This document shows, in pieces, positions 13,001-26,411 of a stretch of 64,000 bases of DNA. Source of the stretch: Phylloscopus collybita. Taxonomy: Eukaryota; Chordata; Aves; Passeriformes; Phylloscopidae. The DNA lies in the NCBI GenBank assembly GCA_027886175.1, contig JAJNNQ010000009.1:29005501-29069500 (forward strand), in the 5' to 3' direction. The notes under the pieces are model-generated. The model did not search any database and was not told where the DNA came from. It saw nothing but the letters and a program-made list of their open reading frames with translations. How positions within the stretch are numbered: position 1 is the stretch's first letter; each line of letters begins with the position of its first letter. Made by a program: the position numbers and the translations under genes.

Positions 13001-16000
13001 AAACAGATGCTTAAATAAGGCGAGATGGAATTTAAAATAGGACCTGTCTGAACTTTCAGTGGCACTGCTTGAAGCTGTGATGTAGTTCAGCTGTGATGGG
13101 AATGTGTGTGAGCACAAAGCAGCTTGCAAGACAAATTATTTTCTTTAGTGCTGAGAACAACAAGCTCTGGTCCAGTGAATCATGTGCATGTGTTTAATCT
13201 GTTAGCTCCTTTAAAATCAAGGAACAATTTATTTGTTGTTAGGCTTCATTTTCATCTGATTACTTCATTTTCTTCAAACACTTTATGGAATATGAACATG
13301 TGTCATTCTAGAATATAGAACTTATGGTATACAGTATTATAATTAAAGCAAGTACTTTATGTGAGGTGTACAGATTGTACACTACTCACTGAGTAGCTGC
13401 CTAAAAGTTTTTTGTAGTTTAAACTTATTAGCTTATTGACATCGAGCCTTCCCTTAAGGGAATGTGTATGTATATAACTTCTTGGTATGCTTAAAAGCAT
13501 GGCACCTTCCATCAGTTCACATTAATGAACACCATATGCTTTACCTATGGTTTACTATTTCCAGATGGAGAGATGCTGTTTAGCATATTTTACCAGCCTG
13601 GAGTGGAAAAAAAAAAACCTAATAAAGTGATTTAAAAATTTAAAATATTGAAAGAAATATAAAATATACGATTTCTTTATAAGACAAAACAAAAAGAATG
13701 AAAGAAACAAACTAACAAAAAAACCCAGATTAATCTGGAAATATAGAGAAATTTACCTTTGATTATTGAATGTGGAAAGCTTGAGAAATAAAATAATAAG
13801 TTCTTATATGATATATATTAAATATTTTAAGCAAAACATCTAAACTGGGATTAATTTCTTTATTTATACCTCAAGTATTAAAGAACTATAGTCTACATCC
13901 TTACAAGATCACTTGAGCATAGTCAAGAAAAATTTATTTCAGGAAATTTCATTCATTGAAAAACATGCTTTGACATTTCCAAATAGATACAATATTAATG
14001 ATAGTGTTTCAGCTTTTTATCAGAACACTTCAATTAAATCTTAAGGTTTACTAATGACTGGGGGGAGGGGGTTGGAAACTCTACAATATGACAAAAACTT
14101 TTAATCATAGTTCCTTAAACTGCTGAAGGACCATGATAAGAATAAAAGTGGATCAAAAATATGGAGTAGATAATACAGAATGAATGGCATTTACTAAATC
14201 CATTTTTCATTAGAAAACACTCTTATGAAATATTCTGTTAGCTGTTCAAATTCTTGAAAATATTGTATGTGGTGCTTCCTTATTACTTTGCAAGATAGTG
14301 ACATTTTGGGTTTATATGTTTTTAGAAGACATTAGAATTCTATGCTTAACATCCTAGTCTTTGTTAGAAACCTTCTCTTTTATGTGTATAAATGATAAGT
14401 AATTTTTTTAAAATAAGCAAAACCCCAACAATCCAAACCAGCATGAAAAGATAGGAGAAATCCATACTTTTTTTGTAAACAAATATTTTTTAATATTTTT
14501 TTAAATTGTTCCTTTATATACCAGTTTCTATGCACTTACATTTTTACTGGGTCATGGATTGAACCCTCTGCCCTTGAATGTTGTGCTTCATCTCTGTTGT
14601 CATTGTTTCTAGCAATCCCATGATAATACGAAACAGCAACTCGATTTAAATTATGAGATAGTATAGATTATTATTTCCTTATAGTTTGTCCAAAAGCCTT
14701 GTTTTCTCCATATGTATTTTAGACTGCAAGTTCTGAGATGTAGGTAATTAGTATTTCCCAGACATTTACAATGCAAGTCTGTAGAGCTTTAACTAAACAA
14801 AAGCAATGTGAGAAAGCTCTGCAGAGATGGAGTTATAATTTACACAGATGTAAATTATAGATGTGCACATCTAGTGTGCATACATAGGCATGGGCAGAGG
14901 ATACCTTCTGCCAAACAGGAGGTTGTTTTAGTCAGTGGTCCCTTCTCTTCTAGGTCCTCTTCTTGCTTCGCAAACTTGAAGAGCTTGACCTCTCAAGACT
15001 TTAAGGAAGAGTAATTTTTGTAAATATACAAGGAGTAAATATAATAGAAGCCTATTTCTTGTTGGGCATTCAACTGAACATTATTTTTTGAGTTTAAGTA
15101 ACCATAAGAAGAAAAGAGCATGAAAATCTTGATTACGTGTACAGTTAAAATTTCTCAACCAAATCTTTAGCCCCAGAGCTTTCATTTTGCACAAAAATAA
15201 TATTTTCTTGTAAGATAATGTCATTAGAATTCATTTGAAAAAATATTTTAGCCCAAATAAAATTGTTCATTCACCTCATACTTCGAAGGGACATTTATGA
15301 CAAAATATGAGCAGAAATGATAGTTGATATGAGGCATGGAAAACTTAATTTATGCAGGGAAAAGAATCCTCCAAGATGCTCCACTTTAGGGTTTAGCTAC
15401 AGACCCCTGGCCCCAGCCCTAGAAAAATGAAGCAGAAAAAAGTAAATGCTTTTCTATAATAGGAAGAAAAAAAATGGTTACAATTCAGTGAAAGGTTTTT
15501 GCCTAGAGTGCCAAAGAAAATTAATCACAGAAATAGAGGTGTCAGCATATTGTGTAACTTAAGATATTGTGTACTGAATGACATAGCTACATTCAGGATA
15601 CAGCAAAGCTTTCAGTGAACACTTTTAACTGTGATGAGTATTTCTCTGTGTGTGTGTCTCTGCATGTACAAAGGGAAGAAGCAAGGCTAGTCAGATGTAG
15701 AGAGTAAAATGTTCTTCCATTGGAAACCTGTGAAGGAATAAGACTAAATAATGCAGCTAGCTCAAATTTATCCTTTAGATTCATAGCACTTAAGTTTTTC
15801 TTTCAGTCCATAGATTGTACATTATGGGTCTCCCAGAGAAACTACAGAAGCTTCATGATGTGCATGACTCAGCTGCCAGTTACTGAGTTTTCTGTGGTCG
15901 ACTGACTTAGCGCTATAATGGAGACAGCAACTGGCACTTCCAATGAAATGGAAATTGTGGAAATGTGAGTAGTTTTACCTCAGATGCCCACCAAATGAGG

Positions 16001-18986
16001 TGAACAGGATGATTCACCCAGATAGACAGTGAATTTTTTTCAGCGTGTCAGAGAGAAGTAATGCTATCATCAATAGGATATAGAAAATGCTTAAGGTGCA
16101 TAAAATATACAAGTGTTTGGGTCAATTTAATAGAAATAATGACTTTTTTTCCAAAAGAATTTTTAAATCAAGTTGTAAACCAACATATCTCTTTTAAAAT
16201 TATGAAGAAGTCCTTTTCACTGAAAATAGTCGAAGTGTTTTCTTCAGTGTTCATCCTTTTTTTCTGATTTATTTCTTAAATCAGATGTCTTCATCTCTGG
16301 TTATTTTTATTTGGACAAGAAAATAATTTTTACTCTTGAACTGTGTTCTACTACATTGTGCACCTAAATTGATATTCCATTTCTAAATCCCTTGCTCTGT
16401 TTTATTATGATAAATCACTATTTCCTTTAATGTAGTCGGCTTTGTAGCTGTTGTTTTAAAAATATGGATCTGCTGCCCTTGAACATATTTTCTCTCTTTT
16501 GGATATTTTCAGTCTTGTTTGATGGGTCAGTCTCAGTATTGGATTAGTCACACAAAACTCATGCTACTGGTATTTTACAGATGTCCATGTAATAGGTAGA
16601 CTACAGCAGGCTGAAGTGTTTGGTTTTAATAAAGCAGAGGACTACTACATTTCCCTACAGACATTAATTCTTTTTAATGGGGTCCAGAGTGAGAAATGTT
16701 GTTAAATGCTTGACAAGCATAATTTTATATTTGTCCAATTTAAGAAGATAAATATTAACAGGTTATATCATTAAAGGTCTTTACATTGGAGTTCTGGGTG
16801 TAAGTCAGTGGCAATTGTTGCCTTGCCTTAGTAGTGACCTCATAGCATGTTTTAGACATGTCTCTTTAAAAAGAGACATAAGGGTCTTTTCTCTTTTTTA
16901 TTATTTCTTTTCCCATGGGGTCTTTTACGGTAAATAGAAGTTCAAGTGTCTAGCTGTTCAGTCTTTTCTTGTCAAGCAGTGTTCTTTTAGATACTTTAAT
17001 GCTTTTTGCTAAAAGAGAGAGAGAGTGAAGGAGTAAAAGAAAATACAAGAGCTTAGTTAGGACTTCCCTCAGTTTCTACTATCTGATAGTCTTATGTCTC
17101 AACTGTAGTGCCTAGACCAGCAATATTCATTTGCGTTGTCCTTATTTATTTCTTTGACCCCCCCAAAGGATAGGTGCTCTGTTTGGTGATGCTTTGGTAA
17201 TGGGGCTATTACAGACACTGTGTTAAGCTGAGTTCAAGAAACTCTTTCATCTGACTGATTGTGCTGGCGATACAGAGCCAATGTGCTCTTGTGACAGCAA
17301 AACACTAAACAGGCTTCTGTAACACCTTTCATGCAAGCTCATGCTCCCTCTAACTTGTGAAGAAATACCACAGACAAAATCACTCTGGCCAGTATGAGCT
17401 AGGGTTAATTAGAGTTAAGAAAAAGAAAGGGAAAAAAAGAAAAGAAAGAAAGTGGAGTTCAGACTTTTGTTTTCCTAATTTCCAAGTTTATTGAACCAGC
17501 AATGAATGCTGTCTTTGAATGAATTTCCAACTAGCATGGAAGTGAGACACAAATTAAAAGTAGATGTGCAATTCTGTTTTGTAGTATAGAACATAAAACT
17601 CTTTGCCTGTGAATAGGAAAATCTGGGGTCAGTGAGTCATATAAACATGTTTCAGAGTATGCTGGAAGCTATTGCAATTATAAAACATAATAAATGTTTG
17701 ACAATAGGTATTGAACTAACTCCCTAAAGACTATCAGATTAAACTGAGGCTGCTTAGTGTGGCTTAAAATGCTTTCAACAGCTTTTTGTGTTAGTAAGAA
17801 CACAGACAGCATAATAAAATAAAGCTTTTCAGTAGTATAACCCAGAGGTCAAAAAGGTATAGAATGAAGTTATCAGCATCAGTCCACAGAATCTGACTGA
17901 ATTGTGCTTGATGATTTTACACATGAAGTTCCAGCAGTGGACATAAAGTAGTGTGTTGGGTGGCCTTGGAAAAAAGTAGAAAGGAATCCAAAGACAAATT
18001 TAAACACCAGTTCTTCCTGGTTATTTTGGTTGGTTGTGGCTTTTTTGTTTGTTTGTTTTAGCCCAGAAAGCCTAGGCTTAAATTTCCAGAATAACAAGCT
18101 TCTACAAATAGCTATAAAATCATTCTGAAATTAATTAAGGTCTGTATCTATGGTACCTATCCATCTATTCACCTCTGTTTCTATCTCTCTCTATATATAT
18201 CTATCTGAACTATTGAAGAGGTTGTTTAAAACACACCTTAAATATGTCTTAAGATTCAAGAAGAAAGCTGTAATACCAACAGACCAAAATTAAACTTTTA
18301 ATTGCTCCTCTGATTACAAATCCCAAATTGGAAAGGAGACCAGACTTTGTGTTAAAACTAGTTAGTATCCCAGATGATGCCCTTCCAGGTGGTTTTTGTC
18401 AGCTATGAACTGGAAAAAAATTATTTGCAGTTAACACTGTGTTTCAGATAGACTTCATACCACATGCTACTTTAATGTTGTTTAGTGTAAGGTACATTTT
18501 AAGAGGTTTTGAGCTGATGTAGTTGATATAACTTTGTAAGCTTCCAGTTTACCTTCAGGAAGCTTGATTTGGAGAAAATAGTACATTTCACAGTGCTCCA
18601 AGGTTTAGATTTGTATATATTATTTAATTTCTTCACATTTTAATGGAAAATGTAAAGATTTTAAACTGGATGAAGTAGTTTGATAAATGAAGTCTGAACC
18701 TCAGAACTATTCCTGTTTACCATTGCTGAAGCTGGTAATGGGACTCTTGCTGAAACAAATTTGTGCTCAGATTTTTCATTCAGATGTGCGTTCTTGTGCT
18801 TGACTATGCATTCTAAGTGTATTAAAACCTTTGAAATAGCTTTTATTTAAAAACAGAATGAAAATATTAAACTTTAGAATTTCCTTAACAGCCTATTTTC
18901 AAAAAAAGGACAAACTGCAGCCCCTTTTAAAATCAATATCTTCTGTTGACTCTTTAGGGCATAATTGCTGCCTTTTCTCACTGACA
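10067..18986. other. AT-rich noncoding host DNA, no gene recognised
   Basis: About 9 kb with no recognised coding exon, RNA gene or large transposon. It contains minor TA-rich stretches (12660-12720), a purine run (17410-17452) and a perfect short palindrome at 16858-16879. Open frames are short, and none shows a family motif. Confidence 0.55.
16858..16879. repeat. 22-bp palindrome
   Basis: ATGTCTCTT at 16858-16866 pairs perfectly with AAGAGACAT at 16871-16879 around a TAAA loop. No neighbouring gene gives it a role. It may be chance. Confidence 0.5.
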
Positions 18987-18991
18987 AGTGT

Positions 18992-19700
18992 TGTCTTGGG
19001 TGGTGGAACCAAAAATATGTATTCTATTTCATCTGTTGAAAACAGCTGGGGAGATGCTTTTTTTTCTTTATCTCCCTTAACTCTGGGAGGAGCGAGGGCC
19101 GATGCCTTCTGATAATGGGCCAGCTGTTAAAACCAGGTGGGGCAGTGTTTCTTATCTCTTTCACCAGTCCTCCCTCCAGGGGGATATTTTCTGCTAATGA
19201 GCCATTAAGGTTCACCAAGGACACCACACATTCCATCATCCCATTGTGAGATGCTCCACCCAGTGGGGGGAGCCAACCATTCCTACCTGGATGAAAACTG
19301 AGACGTAGGAACACAAGGTATCTGGTTCCACTGGATTCCCAGAGGAAGATTGGACCCTTCTCACCCACTGGACCCTTTTCTACAGGATCATCTCTACTCC
19401 AACAGAACCACCTCTGCCACTCCAGGAGGACTCACTTTTGGACTGCTTCCAACACCCTGACCAACAGGGTGTCAGGTTGTAGCTCTGACTCTGTCAGGAT
19501 TTCTAGGATTGTTGTTTGTTTACTTTTACATTTGTATTGTTAATATTCCTAGCAAAGAACTGTTATTCCTATTCCCAAATCTTTGCCTGAAAGCCCTTAA
19601 CTGCAAAATTATAATTTGGAGAGGGTGAGGGGTTTACATTCTCCATTCCAAGGGAAACTCCAGCTTTCCCTGGCAGATACCTGTCTTTCAAATCAAGACA
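18992..19700. mobile_element. Solo LTR, ERVL-like, 709 bp, 5-bp duplication AGTGT
   Basis: The element begins TGTCTTG and ends CAAGACA, a perfect 7-bp terminal inverted repeat with retroviral TG...CA ends. It is flanked by AGTGT at 18987-18991 and 19701-19705. The interior is richer in GC than the surroundings and resembles LTRs common in passerine genomes, including the distal block TTTGCCTGAAAGCCC. No internal retroviral sequence adjoins either side, so it is a solo LTR left by recombination. A 5-bp duplication fits ERVL or similar families. Orientation was not resolved. A 114-codon minus-strand frame inside it is fortuitous. Confidence 0.85.
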
Positions 19701-19705
19701 AGTGT

Positions 19706-21300
19706 TCAGGGGCATAACAACCCTTCTATTATTGTTACCCATTTTTGCCTGTGCAACTCTTTTATAAATCTACCCAAAGTTTTACGAATCCCCAAGATTT
19801 ATCATTAAAATTTACAGAGGTGGTATATTTTATGCTATTTCATTTATTTTATTTTAATTATTTAGTCCATGCTAGAGATGAGAATTTGGTTTTCTTAGAA
19901 TACAATAAAAAATTGAAAGCACAGACTTTCTTACCTGGGTTTTCCTCCTTGTTTTAATTTCAGTGATTTTATATATTCCTCTATTCATTAATTTTTGCTG
20001 AAACTTTGATTCTGTAAATTCAAGCCTAACTGTAGATATTAGCATATAGTATTCTTTTTTCTCAGAGGGTAAAATATGACCTCAAATGCAACTCAGATGG
20101 TAAATTATTGGTAGCGTGGGAATTTACATTTGACTATTCATTTGTACAGTGATTTACCTCTCAAGCATTGGTAAGTTTATCAACAAGTTCCAGTTATAAG
20201 ATTTATCATATATTCAGAGCTAAAATGTGATTCTGATACTGCATGGCTGCTTCAGGAAAAATGCAAGTGTCACAAAATTTTCTCCTTGTGTTTGTAAAAG
20301 GAAAAGCTTGGTTTTATCTGAAGTGGCACTGTCAAGTTTGAAAAGGAATTTGTCAACCCAAAATACAGTTTTAAAACCCTCCACTATAATAAAAGAAAAT
20401 ATTTATTAACTTTATCATCTCCTCATTAGCATCACTGATGTGAGATGGGAGCATTACTAAAATGTCTCATTTGCATTTTGCATATCAAACAAAAGCAGAT
20501 TACTTTGTTTAAATTACAGCTAATATCATTGTAGTGGTGTTATATATTAGAAATTGATTACCTTGTTTCTTCTTCTGTAATGGTCTCATTATATTTGATT
20601 TTTATGCCTAATTTTTTTCTTATTGAAATAATGAATGCACAACAGTGCATTCTATTAATATTTTATACACATTATTTTTCCACCTAATATTTCAGATGAA
20701 ACATATGAACTAGTCTGAAAACAAATAAAGGAATTTTGACTTCAAGCATTGTCTGTCTGTGAATAAAATAAACCTGAGATTGTGACAGCTCAGGTTGGCT
20801 ACAAGGAGAAAAAAAATAGTATCCTATATATTTTCAAAAAACAGTAAACCTGCAGGCTGTGTGTATAGAAAGCAAAAATTCAGAGTAATGAGCAGGGTAC
20901 ATGCTATTTGCAAAGAAACTATGAATAGGTATAAAAGCAGAAAACTGGATAAAGGAGTATCTGAAAGCAGGATACACTACAAAGTACAGAAGCAGAACTG
21001 TGAAGTACACTGCTCTTCATTATGGGCAGGCTACCTTTGTTCAGTTTTAGAGATCTTTCCTTGAGTTGTGATATTTTGTTTTGGGTTGGCTTCTTTGTAT
21101 TTTTTCAAGTTAACTTGGATCATCAAAATATTTTTTTCTGTTCTGATGGCTAGTTTTTTTCTTTTTTTTTGCTATGACATATACAGTTACATTTTTTAAT
21201 GTGTTCTAAGATCAATTCTACCTCTGCTGCTTCCTGTGAAGTGTCTTACTCTGAGAACGACATTGATCTGAGTGACATGATCAAAGATCTCACCCTTTTC
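19706..21300. other. AT-rich noncoding host DNA
   Basis: Nothing recognised. A plus-strand frame at 20795-21064 opens with TTG and has no family resemblance. Confidence 0.5.
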
Positions 21301-21396
21301 AAACAGTTATCAATCTTTATTCTTCTGTATCAGCCTAGTAAGACTTATGATTGTTCTGTAGTATTTATAAGATATTAATATATAATACCACTATCT

Positions 21397-21590
21397 TTAC
21401 TGCATATCAGCTCGAATATGCTGTAACTCATAAATAAACTCTTCTAGTCGTTTAACCATTTCCTCCAATTTCTTGACAAGTTTCTTCTGTTGAGGTGTCC
21501 CAAAGTTTGCATCATATTGCAAAAGTGTGGAATTCGTGCTATACAGAGAGGGATCTTTATCTCCTTTCCAATGATATAAAATAACTATGT
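21397..21590 (-). CDS. Candidate host 3' coding exon (unassigned, coiled-coil-like)
   Basis: The minus strand encodes about 55 residues of protein-like composition, including TPQQKKLVKKLEEMVKRLEE, a charged heptad-like stretch typical of a coiled coil. The frame ends in TAA at 21397-21399. An AATAAA polyadenylation signal lies about 75 bases further on the minus strand (21316-21321), as at a gene end. AG dinucleotides at the left of the frame in coding direction (near 21575-21590) could be acceptors, but the pyrimidine tract is weak. The stop also overlaps a GTAAAG that could instead be a splice donor. I do not recognise the protein. It might be a true terminal exon, a decayed retrocopy, or chance. 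Confidence 0.3.
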
Positions 21591-21707
21591 ATTTCACTAC
21601 CAATATTTTTATATAGCAGGTCAAAATATGCTGGTTTTGTTTGTACTGTATAACCTTTCAAGATCATATTTCTTTCTATTGCCAAAATTGTGCACGTTTT
21701 CTACAAT

Positions 21708-21932
21708 TTAACTTCTCTTAAAGTATTCCCTTCTGATAAGTATAAGAAAATACTTAGAATTCAAATATATTAGATTTTTAGGATGAATTTCTTTGTTTCC
21801 TTCCTTTCTTATGATGCTTTGTTGAAGTTCCTCTGATGTCTGCAGCCTTTTCAACATGTAGTTCTTCTTAAGGCTTCCACTGATACATTTGTTTATAACT
21901 TTGTACATTTTTTTTTTCAGCTTCATAGGAAT
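21708..21932 (-). CDS. Candidate host exon upstream of the previous one
   Basis: A minus-strand frame follows a good acceptor: a run of eight T, then CCCAG, immediately before 21932. It encodes a basic stretch including MKLKKKMYKVINK and LKRLQTSEELQQSIIRKEGN. The frame stays open to 21708. The donor is unclear (GTATTT or GTTAAA). It lies about 120 bases from the next candidate exon on the same strand, and the two could belong to one gene. No family was recognised. It could be chance in AT-rich DNA. Confidence 0.27.
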   Translation of the reverse strand: MPMKLKKKMYKVINKCISGSLKKNYMLKRLQTSEELQQSIIRKEGNKEIHPKNLIYLNSKYFLILIRREYFKRS

Positions 21933-22004
21933 CTGGGAAAAAAAATTGAGATTTATGATGATCCTTTGATTTAACTGGATTATATCTAAAAATGGACTCT
22001 TCAT

Positions 22005-24840
22005 TAGATAAACCCAAGCCTACAATTATAATTTATACACCTTTCTTTACATAGATATTTAAAAAGGCATTGGTCCTTTATTTGGCTTTAGTGACACTTC
22101 ATATACAAACCAACTGGAATTAGATTTACTACCTTATTTTCATGGTAGTGTGTATCATTTATTAAAATCAATAATTTGAAGTAGGAATGTTCTGTCAAGG
22201 GATGTATTGGGTTATCTATTGTGTATCATTTTCACATCAAAAAAGAAAGCCACTCTTGGAAGAGGTAATGCAATTAGTGGGCCCTACATAATAGGAAAAA
22301 ATATTCTGTAGCTAGAGAAGTACAGAAGATAGAATTATATGACCCTAAAGATTGGATTTGCTCCCAGATTTCCTTGTGGTTTTGAACAAAGGAAACTCTA
22401 AAAAGTTGTCTCAAAACTGAAGTTACAGTAGAATTGCTTGATCAAATAAATTAATTTTAAATTCTGAAAGTAAACATTACTACTAATAAAACCCAATATT
22501 TTTAATTATTATATGGAAGTATTTGTAGTATACTGAACCTTCTACTTTGCAGCTGATGAGATAAAAACATCAGTAGCAGTGACCTGTGTAGGTAGGATAA
22601 CAGTGTGTTATTTTTAAATTCTTCTCAGTTGTAAACAACTACATATAGTCACCTGTGTTGTACATGTGAAAAAAAATTCCATGTCTAAGATATGAAACAA
22701 GACTTCTGTGGAAGCAGAAGCAGGCTCATCACAATAATATATAAATATTTTTTAAAAAGCTAAATTGGTTTTTTATTTACAAGGAGAGAGGGCATCTCAC
22801 AAACTGCTACATTTTAAAGAACTTCAGGAATCAACTAGAATGTGTTTTTTTTTTTAATTTGTATTAGTTCCAGATTGAAATCCCATATATCCAATTTTAG
22901 TCTACTGCACATTTTTACAGCTGACTGTACAGTTGGAACTTCTGGAAATGAGAGCTTTTATTATGGAAATGCTGGCATAGTTTTAGCTGGGGTCGGCACA
23001 CACAGCATACCGTAATGTGCTTTAAAACTTGAGATGGAGACCAGAAGTCTGAGGCTCAACAGTAGCAAGCCCTGTATGTATGAAAAACAAGCCTCCCCAA
23101 AAAAGTCACACAAGACTGCTGCTTCTGGCATAACTCTCACTGATTTAAAGGTCAAAATGAACCTCACTGCATTTGTTAAAAAGAATATAATAATGACATG
23201 CTTTGCACACACAAGCTGAAGTACTTGGAATAATTAAAGATAGAGAGAAGCGTAACAAAAGTCTGATATGCATGAAACTAAGTGATCAGTAAAAAAAATA
23301 ATACTTGTGTTAAAATTAATTAATATTTTGAAACCATGTTAATATTTTCTTTTGTTTACTGACAATCAGAAGTATATTCCTCAGCCAAAAAGTAAATACT
23401 AGAATGTCAAATCACTTTAATTTATTCATCTGTATAATTTTAAAGTAACAGGTGAGATAGAGGCAGTGCTGTACCAGACTGAGCTGTATGAAACAATAGA
23501 CTGATACTGCAGCAAATGATGCGAGAAAATGAGTTCTCCTGGCAAGGTCCATAAGGCAAGGGTAAAACAGTCTGATCATCTCACTAATGTGGATTTAAAA
23601 TGAGAGTTGAGGATTATGAGTATAGAAAGTGTTGATTATCAGATAAATGGAGTCAGATGGACAATGACATCCTTCCTAATTTTTACTGTGCTTAATGGCA
23701 AGTGACTTGCCACACGTTTAGTACACACGAATACAGCCATTTAATTTTCTAGCCTTTCTTATTTCTCACTTTATTCCTTACCTTCCTATTTTTCATTCAC
23801 CTTCTCCTATACATTTAAGCTCAGTGCAGCTATTCAATATATCTCACGCTCTCGGTCACTTCAGAAAGGATAAATTCACACTCTAAGCTGTGCATTAACC
23901 TGCGATCTCTAGACACACAAGTGTTTGTCTAGCAGGGGTTGTGCAAAACACTAGTGCACTGTGGATATGGACTAAATTTAGAAGGATAATCCTTGATCTA
24001 GCCCACAGCTGTTACTGATGCAGAGAGTCGTTTTCTGGTAATTCTGGTGATGTTTGTTGCAACTGATTATTGCATAGAACTATGGAGTGTCTGCTTCCAA
24101 ATTCAGACATTGGCATTATGAAAATATGAAAAGAACTACAGAACAATTTTTGTTGAATGCTCTCATGTGTTCTAAGAGATGTGTTCAGTCTGAGGAACCA
24201 GTCACTCATCCACTTCATTCATCTCTATTCTTATTCTACTGAAGTTTCATCCTGTTCTCAAGATGTTTATGATTTTCAGTGTGGGGAAATTCAGGCCTTT
24301 TGGATTTTCCCAATGATGTCTTTCTTTTATTTCTCCCTTTGTTCTTTCATTTATTCTTTTATTTGTCTGTTTGTTTGTTCCTTTCTTTCTTGGCTGTGCA
24401 AAATCCTAGCTCACCTTTCATGAACAAAATAAATTTGAGAAGTTGTGGCATTCAGGATTCCCCTTGATTTCTAGCTAAGAAGATAACCACTAGACTTAAT
24501 TAGGAAGGAAGAAAAGGGAGTTATCCAAAATATTAAAAGGATTTAAAAGTTTTCTATATGATGCTGATAATTTTCTGTATTCTGTCATGTCTTCTTAGAA
24601 AGTGATTTTTTCAATACTTTCTTTAAAGTAAATGCAATGATGTGGTCATTAACACAGATGCCATTTGTGCAGATCCAACTTTTCTAAGTGGACAGACATC
24701 TTCTAGCAGCTTCTAAGTATCCTAGGTAGACTGAAGCTTTTTAAAATTTTAATATCTGAAAAAGAATATTTTATTATTTTGAAAAGTAAAGCCCTTTGGA
24801 TTGTTAAAGAAGAAGATTTAGAAATAATTTTGTATCACAG
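22005..24840. other. AT-rich noncoding host DNA
   Basis: No recognisable gene. A minus-strand frame at 24012-24218 ends at a GTAACA that could be a donor, but it has no family resemblance and no clear acceptor. Frames on both strands near 22961-23219 are equally unsupported. Confidence 0.5.
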
Positions 24841-24844
24841 ATTT

Positions 24845-24946
24845 TTGGATCACAGATTCTAACAGTAGAGAAAAAGAAGGTTGTTGACTACTTGTTCAAT
24901 TAATACTGGTGTCCCCATTGGATGACCAAGTGCAGAGAATCCTAAA
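24845..24946 (+). repeat. Left arm of an imperfect inverted repeat
   Basis: This arm is the reverse complement of 25679-25775 at roughly 80-85 percent identity by eye, with one 5-base gap. Shared blocks include CACAGATTCTA, CCCATTGGATGACCA and GTGCAGAGAA. Weaker similarity extends a few tens of bases further left. It could be a diverged interspersed repeat present twice, or the ends of a decayed palindromic transposon. Confidence 0.75.
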
Positions 24947-25194
24947 TAGATTAAGATAAAGAAAAGGAAGACAGTGTTGCCCTTTTCCTTTGATGGCTCC
25001 CAATTAAATAGAAAATCTCTCTTCAGAAAAAAAAAAAAAAATTAAAAACAAACCCATTCTGAATGAACCCATGATGTGAAGCATTCAGAAGTTTTGGCCT
25101 AACAGTTTGAATCACTTCTATTTCATTCTACTACTTTTTTTTTTTTTTTTTTTTTAAACAAATCACCACTCAGTAATTGGACATGACTCTGAGA

Positions 25195-25312
25195 AACCTG
25201 GGTGACTTGAAGATGTCCCTGCTCATTACAGGGTGGTTGGATTAGGGGAACTTTGGAGGTCCCTTCTACCCCAAACTATTCTATGGTTTTATGTTTCTGT
25301 GTTTCTATGATT
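25195..25312 (+). mobile_element. CR1 LINE 3' tail
   Basis: The stretch holds the typical avian CR1 end: GATGTCCCTGCTCATTACAG, then GGTTGGATTAGG, GGTCCCTTCTACCCCAAAC and finally ATTCTATGG/TTCTATGATT-type tail units. It is severely 5'-truncated. It lies in the spacer between the two arms of the inverted repeat. Confidence 0.8.
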
Positions 25313-25678
25313 CCATGAATCAATGTTTCATCAGTTTTGACTCTAGTTTAGATTTCTTTCTATCAGCTCTTTCTATATTGTCTTTTCCTAATTCTTAATT
25401 ACGGAATACATTTGAAAGTTCTATTAAATTTCCTGAAATTATTTAAAAATACAAATTTCAAAGCATTCTGAGAGGAAAATATGCTCTCATTACCCACCAG
25501 TATTGCTGTCTTTGTAAAATAAAGATTTGTTAACAAGGTTTTTATCCCCTCTAAATTATACTTCAAAATAATGAGTAAATCACTAGAAGGCAGCTGGAGC
25601 CAAAAACAGCAGTTGTCAGGCTCTGTCAAGATTGGATGTACTTCATGTAAAAAAAATTGATTCTATACCGCTCCTAAG

Positions 25679-25775
25679 TTTGGGGTTCTCTGCACATGGT
25701 CATCCAATGGGAACATCAGTATTAACAAATGGTTGATAACCTTCATTTTCCACACTGCTAGAATCTGTGATGCAA
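25679..25775 (-). repeat. Right arm of the imperfect inverted repeat
   Basis: Reverse-complement partner of 24845-24946, separated from it by about 730 bases. No coding capacity for a transposase is seen between the arms. Confidence 0.75.
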
Positions 25776-26411
25776 AAATGCTACAGTTCTATAGTTAATC
25801 TTCTCATTTTCCAGGTCCCCTCATCAGAACCACAATTTTGGCTCCGAATTGATCAGTTATTTCTTCAATAACACTAATCTCTTTGCTTGTTCAGAATGTT
25901 TTATACCAACATATCTGTGCCTGTGCGTGTTGTGCATTTCAAGTTCTGTAATGTGTAATTTAGAACTCAGAAATGGATATAGTATATTTCAGACATCAGT
26001 TATGTTTAAATCTCAAAGTGCTCTAGGCTTTCATAATATTTTATGTGTGATTAATTACATGCTAAGTTTTACCTATTTTTCCACTGGGCTCCAAGTACAG
26101 CACCTGTGGCAGGTACAGATATTATTTGGAATGATTTCTGCTAAAAATTAGCCTTTTTCACTGATTCATACACTCCCTTTATGATCAATACTTCCCAGAA
26201 CTATAACATGCAGTGTTAAAAGAAATAACTAGAAAATACTGATGCAAAAATGAAGGTTATGGTTGTACAGAATTTACTAATACTGAAATGATGAAGTGTA
26301 CAGATTAGATGTTGCAGCTGAAACTCAGTATGAATCAGTATGAACAAAGAATGGAAGCCCACTCTCGCACACTGTAGCATGAGTTCTCGCAAGGAAATAC
26401 TCTAACAGTTA

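Noticed and set aside
19024..19368. 114-codon minus-strand ORF
   Set aside because: It lies inside the 709-bp solo LTR and has no retroviral protein similarity.
22961..23219. Frames on both strands (83 and 61 codons)
   Set aside because: No convincing splice sites, and opposite-strand frames are equally open, so there is no support for either.
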